Position numbers and translations under genes: made by a program. Positions 22,030 through 32,538 of a stretch of 64,000 nt of DNA are shown in pieces. Numbering within the stretch: the first letter of the stretch is position 1; every line of letters starts with the position of its first letter. The notes below the pieces were generated by a model. The model was not told the origin of the DNA. It did not search any database and worked only from the letters and a program-made list of their open reading frames with translations. Source of the DNA: Cantharellus purpuraceus (lineage: Eukaryota > Basidiomycota > Agaricomycetes > Cantharellales > Hydnaceae); assembly GCA_025174535.1 (NCBI GenBank), contig JALBUN010000031.1, positions 1-64,000 on the forward strand, given 5' to 3'.

Positions 22030-23688
22030 TTATACATTGCGTTTCCTTTTTCCCTTCCCCTTGTCCACCTCAGGCTCCATCTCTGATGCCATCTCCAACT
22101 CATCATCACTCTCTACATCCAACACCCAATCTTTCTCATCCCCCATGTCCAAATCCTTGTCCAAAGGGGCCATGAACTTCTGCAGCCGACGTAACTCAGC
22201 CGTCTGACGACCCTCAAGAACCTCCTTCCATTTCATAGTCTTCACCAAGTCCACTAGCGACCCCTCTGTCCGCCGGAGGTGCTCCGACTGCAGGTTAACC
22301 AGCCAGATAAGCTGGCCCATGGTACTATTGGGCGCAGAGACGTGCCCCGTACCTGCACTGGTCGTCACCCCTTCCGATCCAACACCGCTACCCCCAGCTG
22401 CCACAGCACCTGTCTCCATCCACTGCTTTTTGGTCGGACAACCTTCTGTTTCTCTCTCCACCCCTCCTTGTACCACTAGTCAGGGCTTGACGCTCCGGCT
22501 CTGGGGATTGAACTTTCCATTGATCCTACACCCTCCTTTCCAACCCTGACAATGATTGCAGGACCAAAGGCGGCGAGTTGGGCCGGTAGGCCACACACAC
22601 TCCATGCCCACATCATGACACAAGTCACAAGTTACGCCGGGCCTGGCTCTGCTGGGGCCAGAGCCTTGGGTGGTCTGCCCCTTCTCGATGCGGCCTCCAA
22701 GTGTTCCCTCTCCTCCTCCTTGTCCTGCTGTTCTGCTGCTGACTTCTCCATCTCGCGCTTGCGAAGCTGGATTGCCAACCTAGCGACATGCAGCTCCTTC
22801 TTATGGGTCGCCAACATGCAACTCTCCACCTTGCACCATATGACCCTCTGATCCACCTCCCGCTTCTCCATATCAGCACTCAGGTACACCTTCAATGAAA
22901 AGACCACAACGTCGAGGTTCTTCTTGGTGGTAGCAGCATAAAGCTCCACTCTTTTGCAAGCCTTGACCACGGCTACCTAAGCCATCTCCTCGTAACAATT
23001 CAAGGTCAGATCCAGCTCCACATCTGTCCCAACATCCACACCTGCCTCAGGCTCCGCATTTGCATTGAGCTCCATATTGGCATCGGGATCCACCTCCACC
23101 TCCGCCCTCTCCGCCTCTGCCACTTCATCTTCCTCAGCCGCACCCAACCCAAATAATGGCTGTGCCGGTGGACATAACGACAAGTCTGCCGCAGGGACAG
23201 TTGTCAGACAAGTTGTCTCCATCTGCATAATGGAAATGATGGTGACCTTGGGAGTCCCTGCCCGTATCGGCACACTCAGACTTCCTGGGTGGCTGGTCGC
23301 CCCTGCCCCGGTCACCTCCTCCTCTACCTCCATGGCGGCTTCTAGCTTGTGCGCCTGCTCCTCCACTTCCTTCAGTCTCACGGCCTCCATCGCAGCCGCA
23401 AGTTCCTTGACCCTGCAGGCTCTCTCGGTTTTCACTTCCTCCTCTTTCCTTCTCCATTCCATCTCCGCCGCCTCTTTCCATCTCCACTCCTCCTCCTCCT
23501 TCCATCTCTGTTCTGCCTCCTCCTCCTCCTTCCGTCTCCATTCCACCTCCTCCTCCTCCTTCCATCTCCATTCTGCTTCCTCCTCCTCTTTCCATCTCTG
23601 CTCCTCTTCTCTTCCTTCCATCGGGCCAAGAGCAACTGCTCATGCTTGCCAAAGGGTTTGACATCGTTGAGGATAAGACCTCAATCAT
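22030..23688 (-). pseudogene. Antisense Zn2Cys6 gene, near full length but broken (D copy 2)
   Basis: The minus strand starts with MIEVLSSTMSNPLASMS (ATG at 23688, TATA box just upstream) and continues through the Glu/Arg coiled coil (23621-22977). There is a TGG-to-TAG stop after NCYEEMA at 22977. It goes on with ELYAATTKKNLDVVVFSLK, a damaged zinc cluster (about 22560-22632) and the C-terminus ending KRKRNV at 22030. The frame changes near 23630 and 22620. It confirms the gene length (about 550 residues) and its place between pol and LTR. Confidence 0.75.
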
Positions 23689-23805
23689 GCCCCTCCTTTT
23701 ATATGTCTCCAGACCCCCAGTATAACTCCAACTGCGCCCAACCATCTCACCTATTCAATCCACAGACATGAGGCCTCAGGGGCTTGGCCTTAAATGGGGA
23801 GATAC

Positions 23806-25780
23806 TGTTATGACTATATTCATTAACGTCCAGATCCCCGTCCAATCCACTCAGATCCCCATGCACATGAAATCTATACTCCATTTGGAAACCGCCACGT
23901 CTCCATCTACCTGTCCGATTGTCACCACCGATTCCGCCCATCCGTCTCTGGTTCCGATTGATGCATCAGCATCACCATAGGAACCTGGACATCCGTCCCC
24001 ATCGGACCCAGACACACTCATGTAAGGCTGTTTTGGAACCCGCAAAATTATGGTGTTAGGGCAAACTCTAAATCACCACAATTCCGTGAATGAACAGCTG
24101 AGAAGAATATCAAATCCTACTGCAGCACAACTCCAGAAACAATTTAACGTTTGTACTTTGGTTACAATCCCTTGTAATGGTCAATGCAGACGATACGCAG
24201 GAAGGTAATACGTTTCTTAGCAGTAGGGAATGAATAAGACTTCCAGAGTCTAGAGTTCACGGATGCTTAGGGGTCCAGATATTCCAAAAAGAGGGGAATG
24301 CACTTAGAGGCTAGAGGAAGTAGGTGGATGAATCCAACCGTCCAACCAGTGACACTCTGAAGCGGGTAACAGCAATGTGTGAAGTAGTCTAGCAACTGCT
24401 TCACATGAGTTCAAGATTCTAATGCTCTGCAAAGGCAGTACACACTAGTAACTTAAACAAGAGCACTAATGGCAGGACTATCAACAGACAATCTCACCCT
24501 GTAGATTCGTAGTCACGCGAGGTAGATACTACACTCACGCCCAAAGCAGGACAATCACTACCTCGAGTGCAATCGAATACAGTTACACAACTGTAAGCGA
24601 CCCTTGAACTGGACAATCAACAGTTACTGAGATATAGAGGATGACACTGTATGTCACTCTAGTCACACTGATGTGCAAATGATGGGGTAGAAATGGTTAT
24701 TTATTCAGAGGCAGAATGGGCTCCTTTTATATTGTATTTACAGGAGCTGACTAATACTACTGGAAACTTCTACCTATTAATAGATGGAAACTACTGGAAG
24801 CTAGTGGAATATGTGAGAAGGGGGTGGAAGTTTCCTAGCCAATGAGCTGCTTGGATTTGCTCTGACTCATGGCATGAGTCATGGATGGAGTCATAGTGTG
24901 ACTCAGAGCAGGAGTCATAGTATGAGTAATCACAGGAGTCATGGTATGAGTCATGGAAGGAGTCATAGCATGAGTCATGGCAGGAGTCATTGCATGAGTC
25001 ACCATTACTCAAATAACTCGGTCAATACTTCGTTTCCCAGGCTGATTAGCACAGCTATGGGTAGGCATGGCTTCTATTGAACTCTCCACTGAAAATGGAG
25101 TCAGGAGGTGCAGTGGTTGCAAAGATATTGAGCATTTACTGGCAGTGGTGACCAGATTGAGTCGGAGATTGAAATGAGTCATGTGATCGACAATGAGTCA
25201 GTTGTCCGGGTGACTCCGGCTGACTTTGAGGCTGCTGACATCTGCGAAGGTTTGTGGGTCCATGTGGGTCCCAAAACTTCACCCAGCAGAACAATAAGTT
25301 TGTAGACTCATTTCTGCATGGAAAATTCCCAAAAAAATATGAAAAAAATAGAGAATATTTGAATGGCCCTGAATCAAGAGAAAGCAGCAGATATATGCTG
25401 ATATTTTAAGGCCATCAAGCGGAATTGTACAGTTTCGGGACTTTAAACAAGATCTTTTTAAGGGAAAACCAGTTCCCATACAAAGGCCATCAGCCTCAGA
25501 GACCCATCACTGGAGTAATTATTATTAGATTTCAAATATGTATTTAAGTTGCCTGACTGGGGACTTCATTCCCCAGTTCAAATATCAAATCATGCCTAGT
25601 TCCTAAGTCCAATCCTAACTCTCTAAGTCGTACTCCGTCTCCGAAATCTCAGACACCGGTATTAGTGAGGGCGCAGCACATAAGCTGAAGCCAAGTCCGT
25701 TCCGACCCCCACAACGTACTCCAACTCCGACCCGACCTCCAACCCAATCTCCGACCCCCAATCGGACCTAGTGCATAACA
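23806..25780 (+). repeat. LTR-D, 3' LTR of D copy 2, split by LTR-A
   Basis: Starts TGTTATGACTATATTC right after the polypurine tract AAATGGGGAGATAC and ends GTGCATAACA. An LTR-A (24029-25482) is inserted with duplication AAGGC; without it the LTR is about 516 bp. Confidence 0.88.
24029..25482 (-). repeat. LTR-A solo LTR, reverse, TSD AAGGC
   Basis: A complete 1454-bp copy, TGTTTTGGAACCC...CCAGTTCCCATACA, with AAGGC at 24024-24028 and 25483-25487. On its sense (minus) strand it has a TATAAAAGG box (about 24724) and, upstream of that, an array of TGACTCA-like sites (about 24865-25015). No protein is expected: open frames in the array are a by-product of the repeat period. Confidence 0.9.
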
Positions 25781-26092
25781 GGAGATGGACTTGGTGTTAC
25801 AGGATGTAATGGATGATGATGACCTGGCTGTTGTAAGATTAAGTAGATGAATAGTGGTTGATAGAACAAGAGTGTAGTATTCCCATATATTCAACCAGAA
25901 TCTTAGAGAAGTAGAAAGAAGTGTATCAGTGAGATGATAATTCTGACTGACTGACTGACTGACTGAAGAACTACATAGTAGTAGCATGTATACTTATACA
26001 TGTGAAGATAAACTTGGCATCCAGATCATAAATGTGATGTCAGAAATACATATACACAGATGAAATGCCCAGCATATCACTCACTACTCCTG
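25781..26092. other. Short non-repeat spacer with a (CTGA)n run
   Basis: About 310 bp between two LTR-D copies. It contains a (CTGA)5-6 microsatellite near 25945-25970. No gene or known repeat recognised. Confidence 0.4.
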
Positions 26093-26333
26093 TGTTATGC
26101 ACTAGGTCCAATGGAAGGTTGGAGTTGAGGCTGGATTTGGGTCAGAGTCAGAGTTGGAGTGGGTTGTGGTGATCAGAATGGACTTGGCTTCAGCTTATGT
26201 GCTGCACCCTCACTAATACCAGTGTCTGAGATTTTGGAGATGGAGTAGGGCTTTTAACTAGTTCCAGACTGGACTTGGGACCTAGATGTGATTCAATATT
26301 CAAACTGGGGAATAAAGTCCCCAGTAGTGTGAC
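26093..26333 (-). repeat. LTR-D fragment, reverse
   Basis: Starts TGTTATGCACTAGG and matches about 240 bp of the LTR to the CCCCAGT hairpin, then breaks at 26333 where an LTR-A end begins. Confidence 0.75.
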
Positions 26334-26618
26334 TGTTTTGGAACCTGCAATATTATGGTGTTAGGGCAAACTCTAAATCACCACAATTCCATGAATGAAC
26401 AGCTGAGAAGAATATCAAACCCTGCTGCAGCACAACTCCAGAAACAATTTAACATTTGTACTTTGGTTACAATCCTTTGTATTGGTCAATGCAGACTATA
26501 TGCAGAAAAGTAATATGTTTCTTAGCAGCAAGAAATCAATAAGACTTCCAGAGTCTAGAGTTCACGGATGCTTAGGGGTCCAGATATTCCAAAAAGAGGG
26601 GAATGCACTTAGAGGCTA
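26334..26618 (-). repeat. LTR-A end fragment, reverse
   Basis: TGTTTTGGAACCTGC... through 'gaatgcacttagaggcta', 285 bp of the LTR-A 3' end in reverse. It is cut by the start of an LTR-B at 26619. Confidence 0.75.
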
Positions 26619-27801
26619 TGTATGGGAACCACCTTTTCCCTATCAAATTCCATTTATGCAGCACCAATGTGCTATTCTTTGCTTTTCCATTCCTAAATAT
26701 CAGCATATATTTGATGCTTGTACCTGGAATGGACTTATTCAAATATTCTCTATTTTTCCATATTTTTTTCGGGAATATTCCATGCAGAACTCGGCTCAGA
26801 ATCATTTATTTCTGCTGTGCTACAGTTGTGGACCCATAGGCGCCCACAAACCTTCGCGCAGCCGGCTCTCCCCTTTTGGACCAGGCATTTGGCCTGAATT
26901 CAAGCTCAGATGTCTCTGATCAATAAATATTCTGTAACTTAACAACCACAGCCTCTCAGGGCACTATTTTCCATGGAGATCATCACCTGAGATGTGGCTA
27001 TCCATGGCTGTCCAAACCAGTGCAGAAAACAGGGTGGACACCCTTCTTTTTGCCTGATCAGTGCCTAGTTCAGGGATCAGATCAGCTGATGGGTGATCAA
27101 ATCAGGTGATTGCCTTGGAATATTCTACCCCTTTCCATAACATTCTAGCTGTTTCCTTCTATTATTAGATAGAACTTTCCAGAACCATTATTCAGCTCCT
27201 GATCAGTGTTAGTGCTGTGATCAGATCCTGTGATTGGCTTGGAATATTCTACCCCTTTCTTCCACCTTCCACAACCTTCCAGTAGTTTCCATCTATTAAT
27301 AGGTAGAATATTCCAGAAGCATTAGTCAGCCCCTGTAAATACAATATATAAGGAGGCCATTCTGCCTCTGAAAGAATAACATATCATCATATTCTACCCA
27401 TCCTTCTATTGAACTCTCCACTGAAAATGGAGTCAGGAGGTGCAGTGGTTGTGAAGATATTGAGCATTTACTGGCAGTGGTGACCAGATTGAGTCGGAGA
27501 TTGAAATGAGTCAAATGAGTCAGTTGTCCAGGTGACTCCGACTGACTTTGGGCTGCTGACATCTGCAAAGGTTTGTGGGTCCATGTGGGTCCCAAAACTT
27601 TGCCCAGCAGAACAACAAGGTTGTGGACTCATTTCTGCATGGAAAATTCCCAAAAAAAATATGAAAAAATAGAGAATATTTGAATGGCCCTGAATCAAGA
27701 GAAAGCAGCACATATATGCTGATATTTTAAGGCCATGAAGCGAAATTGTACAGTTTCGGAACTTTAAACAAGATCTTTTAAGGGAAAACCAGTTCCCATA
27801 C
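26619..27801. repeat. LTR-B (forward) / LTR-A (reverse) mosaic
   Basis: 26619-27406 is forward LTR-B from its start TGTATGGGAACCACC through the GATCAG-rich part and TATATAAGG. At about 27407 the sequence switches to reverse LTR-A, ending CCAGTTCCCATACA at 27801. Neither end has a matching duplication, so this is a recombinant or a set of truncations, not a fresh insertion. Confidence 0.65.
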
Positions 27802-28055
27802 AGGCAGGTTTACCCAGTGTGACTCCAAATCAGAAGCACACACTGCAGGAACTGCCAACTTGATGTTTACCAAGGGTGACAACAACAGCAAGCCAAGTGG
27901 TTGCAGGATGAGTGGCTGATGACTGCAATGGCATGTACTGAAGTCACCTGGATGGACCTGCATAGAATGATGGGTCATTTAAATTTGTGTGACTGCGGGT
28001 GATTCACTGAAGGAGTGGTGGAGAATACCAGGGTCATGGACATCACAGCACCACT
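27802..28055 (+). pseudogene. Copia-type pol fragment (GAG-pre-integrase region)
   Basis: Plus-strand pieces read WMDLHRMMGHLNL followed, after a stop, by VVENTRVMDITAP. This resembles the GAG-pre-integrase segment of Ty1/copia polyproteins (W-x3-LGH...). It is boxed between two LTRs and far too short to act. Assignment is tentative. Confidence 0.4.
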
Positions 28056-28523
28056 TGTATGGGAGCCACCTTTTCCCTATCAAATCCTATTTATGCAGCA
28101 CCAATGTGCTATACTTTGCTTTTCCATTCCTAAATATCAGCATATATTTGGTGCTTGTACCTGGAATGGACTTATTCAAATATTCTCTATTTTTCCATAT
28201 TTTTTCAGGAATATTCCATGCAGAACTTGGCCCAGAATGCTCTTATTCTGCTGTGATACCCATAGGCACCCACAAACATTCACACAGCCGGCTCTCTGCC
28301 TTTGGACCAGGCATTCGGCCTGAATTCAAGCTCAGATGTCTCTGATCAATAAATATTCTGTAACTTAACAACCACAGCCTCTCAGGGCACTATTTTCCGT
28401 GGAGATCATCACATGAGATGTGGCTATCCATGGCTGTCCAAACCAGTGCAGAAAACAGGGTGGACACCCTTCTTTTTGCCTGATCAGTGCCTAGTTCAGG
28501 GATCAGATCAGGTGATGGGTGAT

Positions 28524-28885
28524 TGTGAGGGCAACGCTGATGACGAGGCCACAACAACAAGATACTCAATAAGTGAGAGCTGATAAGAAATAATGCCAGC
28601 TGGTACAGCAGATATCCTCAGTCTATACAGCTGTTTCTGATAAATACATGGGACTTACCTGGTACAGCAGATATCCTCAGAGATCAAGCTGAGGGGATCA
28701 CACTGCACCAAGGCGAGTCTTTATACTAAATGATGGAGACGGATAGGAGAACCAAGATAGGGGAGGAAGGATAGGGGAAGTGATAGGGGCAATGAAATAG
28801 GGGAGACGCACCCTGACAGGCTGCACTGATAGGGGTGTCAAGAGAAAATACTAAAAATAGAATATGACTTATTTGAACCCTGACA
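28524..28885 (-). repeat. LTR-E, 3' LTR
   Basis: 362 bp, minus-strand TGTCAGGGTTCAAATAAG...GCCCTCACA. It has a TATA box (TATAAA, complement of 28720-28725). 35 nt downstream is AGCTTGATCT (complement of 28681-28690), the proposed transcript start. Its central part is inverted in the partner LTR. Confidence 0.9.
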
Positions 28886-28938
28886 TCACCTCCCTCTTAA
28901 TGCATGTCGTCTCGATATGCACTATTGTCCCATCCATC

Positions 28939-29397
28939 TCAAGAGAGACACACCCTGAAGCACTCTGCAAGGTCCCTTCTCACTCTCTGCCAAAGTAGAG
29001 CCCATGACAAGTGTTGATGGTGACTCTTCTCTGCCTTGGGGTAAAGTGGGATGGTGAACTCTCTGGGGGATATGGGATCGTTTGTGCTGAAAACTGCTCC
29101 AAGTATCATCTCCCCTCCCTCATAGGTGACTTTACCGGTGAGCCCTTGGAAGGCGTATGGTATGTCATAGTTGCCGATGAATAGAGGGTCCCCGATGTAG
29201 TATGTCTGGCGTCTTGATGGATTACGATGCCAGAAGGGGAAATGAACTTGTGGAGGTGGAGATGGGAGGTTATAATCCTCTACAGCACGTGCAGTATCCC
29301 TTGAGTCAACCGACCAAGTGATTGATGGGTAGGAACGGAGTGAGCGTAGAGGGGTGGATTCAGACTGGTAAGGCATGGTGGGTTGGGTAGTGAACAA
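28939..29397 (-). CDS. Accessory ORF of chromovirus E (152 residues), WSxD/IGDP family
   Basis: An open frame downstream of pol, in the same orientation, ending about 50 bp before the 3' LTR. It has its own TATA box (TATATAAG, complement of 29436-29443) about 40 bp before the ATG. Recognisable points: TWSVDSRD at residues 27-34, PPP-x-V at 47-51, YYIGDPLF at 66-73, PYAF at 80-83 and AVF at 101-103. The same residues at almost the same spacing occur in the ORF inside LTR-C (51442-51876). No known domain recognised; no signal peptide or membrane segment. It is a possible accessory factor of the retroelement; function unknown. Confidence 0.62.
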   Translation of the reverse strand: MFTTQPTMPYQSESTPLRSLRSYPSITWSVDSRDTARAVEDYNLPSPPPQVHFPFWHRNPSRRQTYYIGDPLFIGNYDIPYAFQGLTGKVTYEGGEMILGAVFSTNDPISPREFTIPLYPKAEKSHHQHLSWALLWQRVRRDLAECFRVCLS

Positions 29398-29435
29398 TGA
29401 TGGTTTTACTGAGGAAGGGGAAGTGGATTCACTGG

Positions 29436-29443
29436 CTTATATA
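29436..29443 (-). promoter_or_regulatory. TATA box of the E accessory ORF
   Basis: TATATAAG on the minus strand, 39 bp upstream of the ATG at 29397 and downstream of the pol end (about 29483). It suggests a separate transcript for the accessory ORF. Confidence 0.5.
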
Positions 29444-29482
29444 CAGTTAGTGGAATTTCGGCATGGATGAATTTGGTGAGCG

Positions 29483-30810
29483 CTAAGCTTCACTGTGCCT
29501 ATTCTGCAGCTCTGAAATGTGTCCAATACCACGTGTTGGGTTCCTGCCAGCTGTCCAATCAAAGAGGACCTGTTTGGGAGGTTCTGTGAAGTTCTCAAAG
29601 CGTCTGAAGGGAAGAGCCACATAGGTGGCTGCCAAAATACGCCTTGGGGCTTCAGGATTTTCCTGATGGAAGTCTGCAATGCGCCTTCTAGCCCCACTGG
29701 CATCCTTAGCTGGGATCCAGAGGTTGTCAGCAGCTCCATAGCCCTTCCAACACACCAGGTATTCCAGTCTTCCTCGGAAAACTCTGCTGTCAAGGATCTT
29801 CTCAACTTCGTATTCCTGTACTCCATCTCAAATGACTGGAGGTGGTGGAGGAGATGACTGGCGTTCAGGGATGGGATCCTTTTCATAAGGACGGAGTAAG
29901 ACAACAGAGAACACTGGATGAGTGTGACCAAAGATTGGGGAAGTTGTAGGCCATAGGCATTTCGTGAGACCACCTTATTAATCACATACGGTCCTAACCA
30001 TTTGTGATCAAGTTTCTTGGTTGGACGGGTGGTGGTGATATTTTGTGCATTGAGCCAGACCTTGTCACCAAGTTTGTATACTGGGGCTGCTTGCCGATGG
30101 GCATCATAGAATCGTGCCATATCATCTGCTGCCTTTTCCAGGGCGGAGCGAGCCTCAGTGGTGACCATCTCCATACGCTCAGTGAATTCTTCCAGTGCTT
30201 CAAGTCGTGTCTCTCGGATTGGCTCTAGCCCAAGCCTTGGGTGTTGGCCTGTATCAAGCATGAAGGGGGTTGATTGCATGGAGGAGTGGATGCGGTTGTT
30301 GTATGTGAATTCGGCAAGAGGAACCCGCTCAATCCAGTCATCCTGGCGCTGATTGACAAAAAGCCTCAAGTATTGTTCAATTTCTTGATTGACCCTTTCC
30401 GTCTGACCATTGGTTTGTGGATGATATGCTGTGGATGCTGCAACCTTGATCCCCAAAAGCTTATTGAGCTCGCGCATAAATTGAGAGACAAACTGGGTGC
30501 CACGGTCACTGATGATCTCCTCAGGAAGGCCGTGGTGTTTCCACACATGGTCTCGGAAAAGTTGTGCAACTCCTATGGAGTTGATGTCAGAGGTGGTAGG
30601 GATAACATGTGCTCGTTTGGAAAGACGGTCCACAACAACAAGGAGTGCATCATAGCCATGGCTGATGGGTAGTTCTACAATAAGGTCAACAGATATCACT
30701 TGCCACCTCCGATCTGGGACACGATTAGGCAGGAGTTTACCCATAGGAGGAGCAGGGAAAGTTTTTGTCCGATTGCAGAGGTCACATCCCTTGACATATT
30801 TGGCAATGTA
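29483..30810 (-). pseudogene. Integrase and chromodomain of chromovirus E
   Basis: Continues the pol frame after a TGA at 30811-30813: C-x2-C of the zinc finger (GCDLCNRTK), the catalytic core with Asp in ISVDLIVELP, Asp in ISDRGTQF, Glu in GQTERVNQEIEQYL, a GPY-like part (WLGPYVINKVVSRNAYGL), then after a frameshift near 29860 a chromodomain tail (WKGYGAADNLWIPAKDASGARRR). It ends at 29483. It inserts the cDNA; the chromodomain is thought to steer integration in this clade. One frameshift and the upstream TGA break it. Confidence 0.85.
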
Positions 30811-32460
30811 TCATCCAAATCCAGGCCACCAGTAGCTGCGGGATACAAGTTCTGTTGTTCTCCAGCGACCAGGGTGACCTGTAATGTGAGTATCGTGGTG
30901 TGCCCTTACAATGTCATGGCGCAATTTTGGGTCAAGAGGGACATATACCTTGCCACGATAGAGGACAAGTCCATTCTCCTCGGTCCATTCCTGTCCTCGT
31001 AAATTCCAAGAGGGACCAAGTTCCTTAAGAGCCTTTACAACCTTTTCATCTCTGTTGGTGCAGTTCCGCACACGTTCCAGGAATATGTCTCCTTCTCCTG
31101 TGATCATTTGAGCTTCTGGCCCTGGATAGGTGGATGTCGCATCGATGTGGAATAGCTCAGGGCCAAGAAGAACCTGGTTCTGGTTATTTTCCTCCCCCCG
31201 CTTATGATCTACACGTCGTGAGAGGGCATCAGGTTTGGCTGAATGTCGTCCAGGATGGTGGATCAGTTCAAAGTCAAAACGAGAAAGGTATAGTGACCAG
31301 CGAGCTTGTCGACGATTGAGATTCTGAGCTGTACGGAAATATGTGAGGTTTTGATGGTCGTTAAGGATTTCAATCTTGTATTTGGTCCCTTCCAAGATGT
31401 GGCGCCATTCTTCTAGTCCACGGATGACTGAGAGCAATTCCTTATCATGGATGGCATAGTTGCGCTCTGCATCTGAAAGGCTCTTGGATACAAAACCTAC
31501 CAGCCTCCATTTCTCATTGTCACAGAGTTGAGATAGAACAGCACCTGTTGCATATGCTGAAGCATCTGTCTCTAGTCGAAAATGCTTGGTTTGATCTGGG
31601 AGGACAAGGATTGGAGTTGACGTGACAAGCTGCTTGAGTTTATCAAAGGCTTCTTGTTCTGGGCCATCAGGTATCCAGGACCACTGTGTATCTGCCTTTG
31701 TTAACCGATTCAGAGGCTTTGCGATATGTGAGAAGTCCTCAATGAAGCGACGATAGAAATTGATGAAACCCAGGAAGGATTTGACTTCTGTCACATTGCG
31801 CGGTGTGGGCCAGTCTCTGACTCCAGCCACCTTAACTGGGTCCATAGCTACCTGTCCCTGTGAGAGAATCAATCCAAGATAATCTACCTTCTGTTGCGAG
31901 AAAAGGCATTTCTCTGGTTTGAGGTACAGGTGGTTGGCCCGAAGAATTTCAAGGACAGATTGCATGATCGTGTGGTGTTGTTCTAGGGATTCAGTGAAAA
32001 TGAGGATGTTGTCCATGAACACTACCATAGTGCCATCATCAATGAGCTCCTTGAAAATGCCATTCATCATCGTCTGAAAGGTTGCTGGGCTGTTTGTGAG
32101 ACCAAAGAACATGACCAGGGGTTCAAATAGACCACGATTGGTTCGAAAGGCTGCCTTCCACTCATCGCCCTCTTTAATATGCACATTGTTATATCCCCAT
32201 CGGATGTCAAGCTTGGTAAAGTACTTGGCATTGGCTGCAGCAATTTTATTCATGATGTCTGGTACCAGGGGTAGTGGGTAGGCATTCTTGATTGTGATAT
32301 CATTCAGCTTGTGGTAGTCTTGCACAAAATGAAGATTACCATCCTTCTTCTTCACAAAAAAGACAGGGGATGCCATGGGTGACTTGGAAGGACGTATACG
32401 ATGATTCCGTAGGTTCTCCTCAAGGAATGTGTCCAACTCCTTCTGCTCATTTGGGGACAT
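30811..32460 (-). CDS. Reverse transcriptase-RNase H (with integrase zinc finger start) of chromovirus E
   Basis: A long open minus-strand frame (549 residues). RT motifs: SPMASPVFFVKKKDG, DYHKLNDITIKNAYPLP, KLDIRWGYNNV, FFGLTNSPATFQTMMN, active-site FMDNILIF (Asn for the usual second Asp), YLGLILS, FLGFINFYRRFI. RNase H: RLETDASAYATGAVLS, NYAIHDKELLSVI, ILNDHQNLTYF (ND for TDH). After RNase H come the FELIHHPGRHSAKPDALSRR tether and the HH part of the integrase zinc finger (HHDTHITGHPG). The frame stops at a TGA after WWPGFG where homologues would continue. It follows protease in a different frame. Confidence 0.88.
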   Translation of the reverse strand: MSPNEQKELDTFLEENLRNHRIRPSKSPMASPVFFVKKKDGNLHFVQDYHKLNDITIKNAYPLPLVPDIMNKIAAANAKYFTKLDIRWGYNNVHIKEGDEWKAAFRTNRGLFEPLVMFFGLTNSPATFQTMMNGIFKELIDDGTMVVFMDNILIFTESLEQHHTIMQSVLEILRANHLYLKPEKCLFSQQKVDYLGLILSQGQVAMDPVKVAGVRDWPTPRNVTEVKSFLGFINFYRRFIEDFSHIAKPLNRLTKADTQWSWIPDGPEQEAFDKLKQLVTSTPILVLPDQTKHFRLETDASAYATGAVLSQLCDNEKWRLVGFVSKSLSDAERNYAIHDKELLSVIRGLEEWRHILEGTKYKIEILNDHQNLTYFRTAQNLNRRQARWSLYLSRFDFELIHHPGRHSAKPDALSRRVDHKRGEENNQNQVLLGPELFHIDATSTYPGPEAQMITGEGDIFLERVRNCTNRDEKVVKALKELGPSWNLRGQEWTEENGLVLYRGKVYVPLDPKLRHDIVRAHHDTHITGHPGRWRTTELVSRSYWWPGFG

Positions 32461-32538
32461 TGGATAGACCTTTGTGCTGAAGGGTTGCGCTCCTGGAGTG
32501 AGTTCAATAGCGTGGTCCCACAGTTTTCAAGGTGGAAG

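Larger units (their letters stand above)
20485..22740. repeat. Tandem duplication of the chromodomain plus antisense-gene tail (about 1.13 kb x 2)
   Basis: The block from the CAAGATCT near 20485 to about 21612 (chromodomain, pol stop, convergent 3' end and zinc-cluster half of the antisense gene) is repeated from about 21613 to 22740. At the junction, the antisense gene breaks off and continues at once as the pol sequence ACAAGATCTCTGGTCGC. Both units remain similar but not identical. Unequal exchange or template switching at a short match (ACAAGATCT) would explain it. Confidence 0.75.
19361..25780 (+). mobile_element. Chromovirus D, copy 2 (5'-truncated, forward)
   Basis: It starts inside the RNase H-integrase spacer (DPKWSLDPKGHL-type block, here frame-disturbed) and runs through integrase, chromodomain, a tandemly duplicated tail, the antisense Zn2Cys6 gene and a 3' LTR (23806-25780, split by an LTR-A). 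Together with copy 1 it forms a large imperfect palindrome. It repeats the order pol > antisense gene > polypurine tract > LTR, showing that the antisense gene is a standing part of the family. Confidence 0.85.

Noticed and set aside
26482..26919. 145-codon ORF and relatives at 28015-28345
   Set aside because: They lie in LTR-A/LTR-B sequence, cross the junction between two repeat copies, and the frame is not kept between copies.
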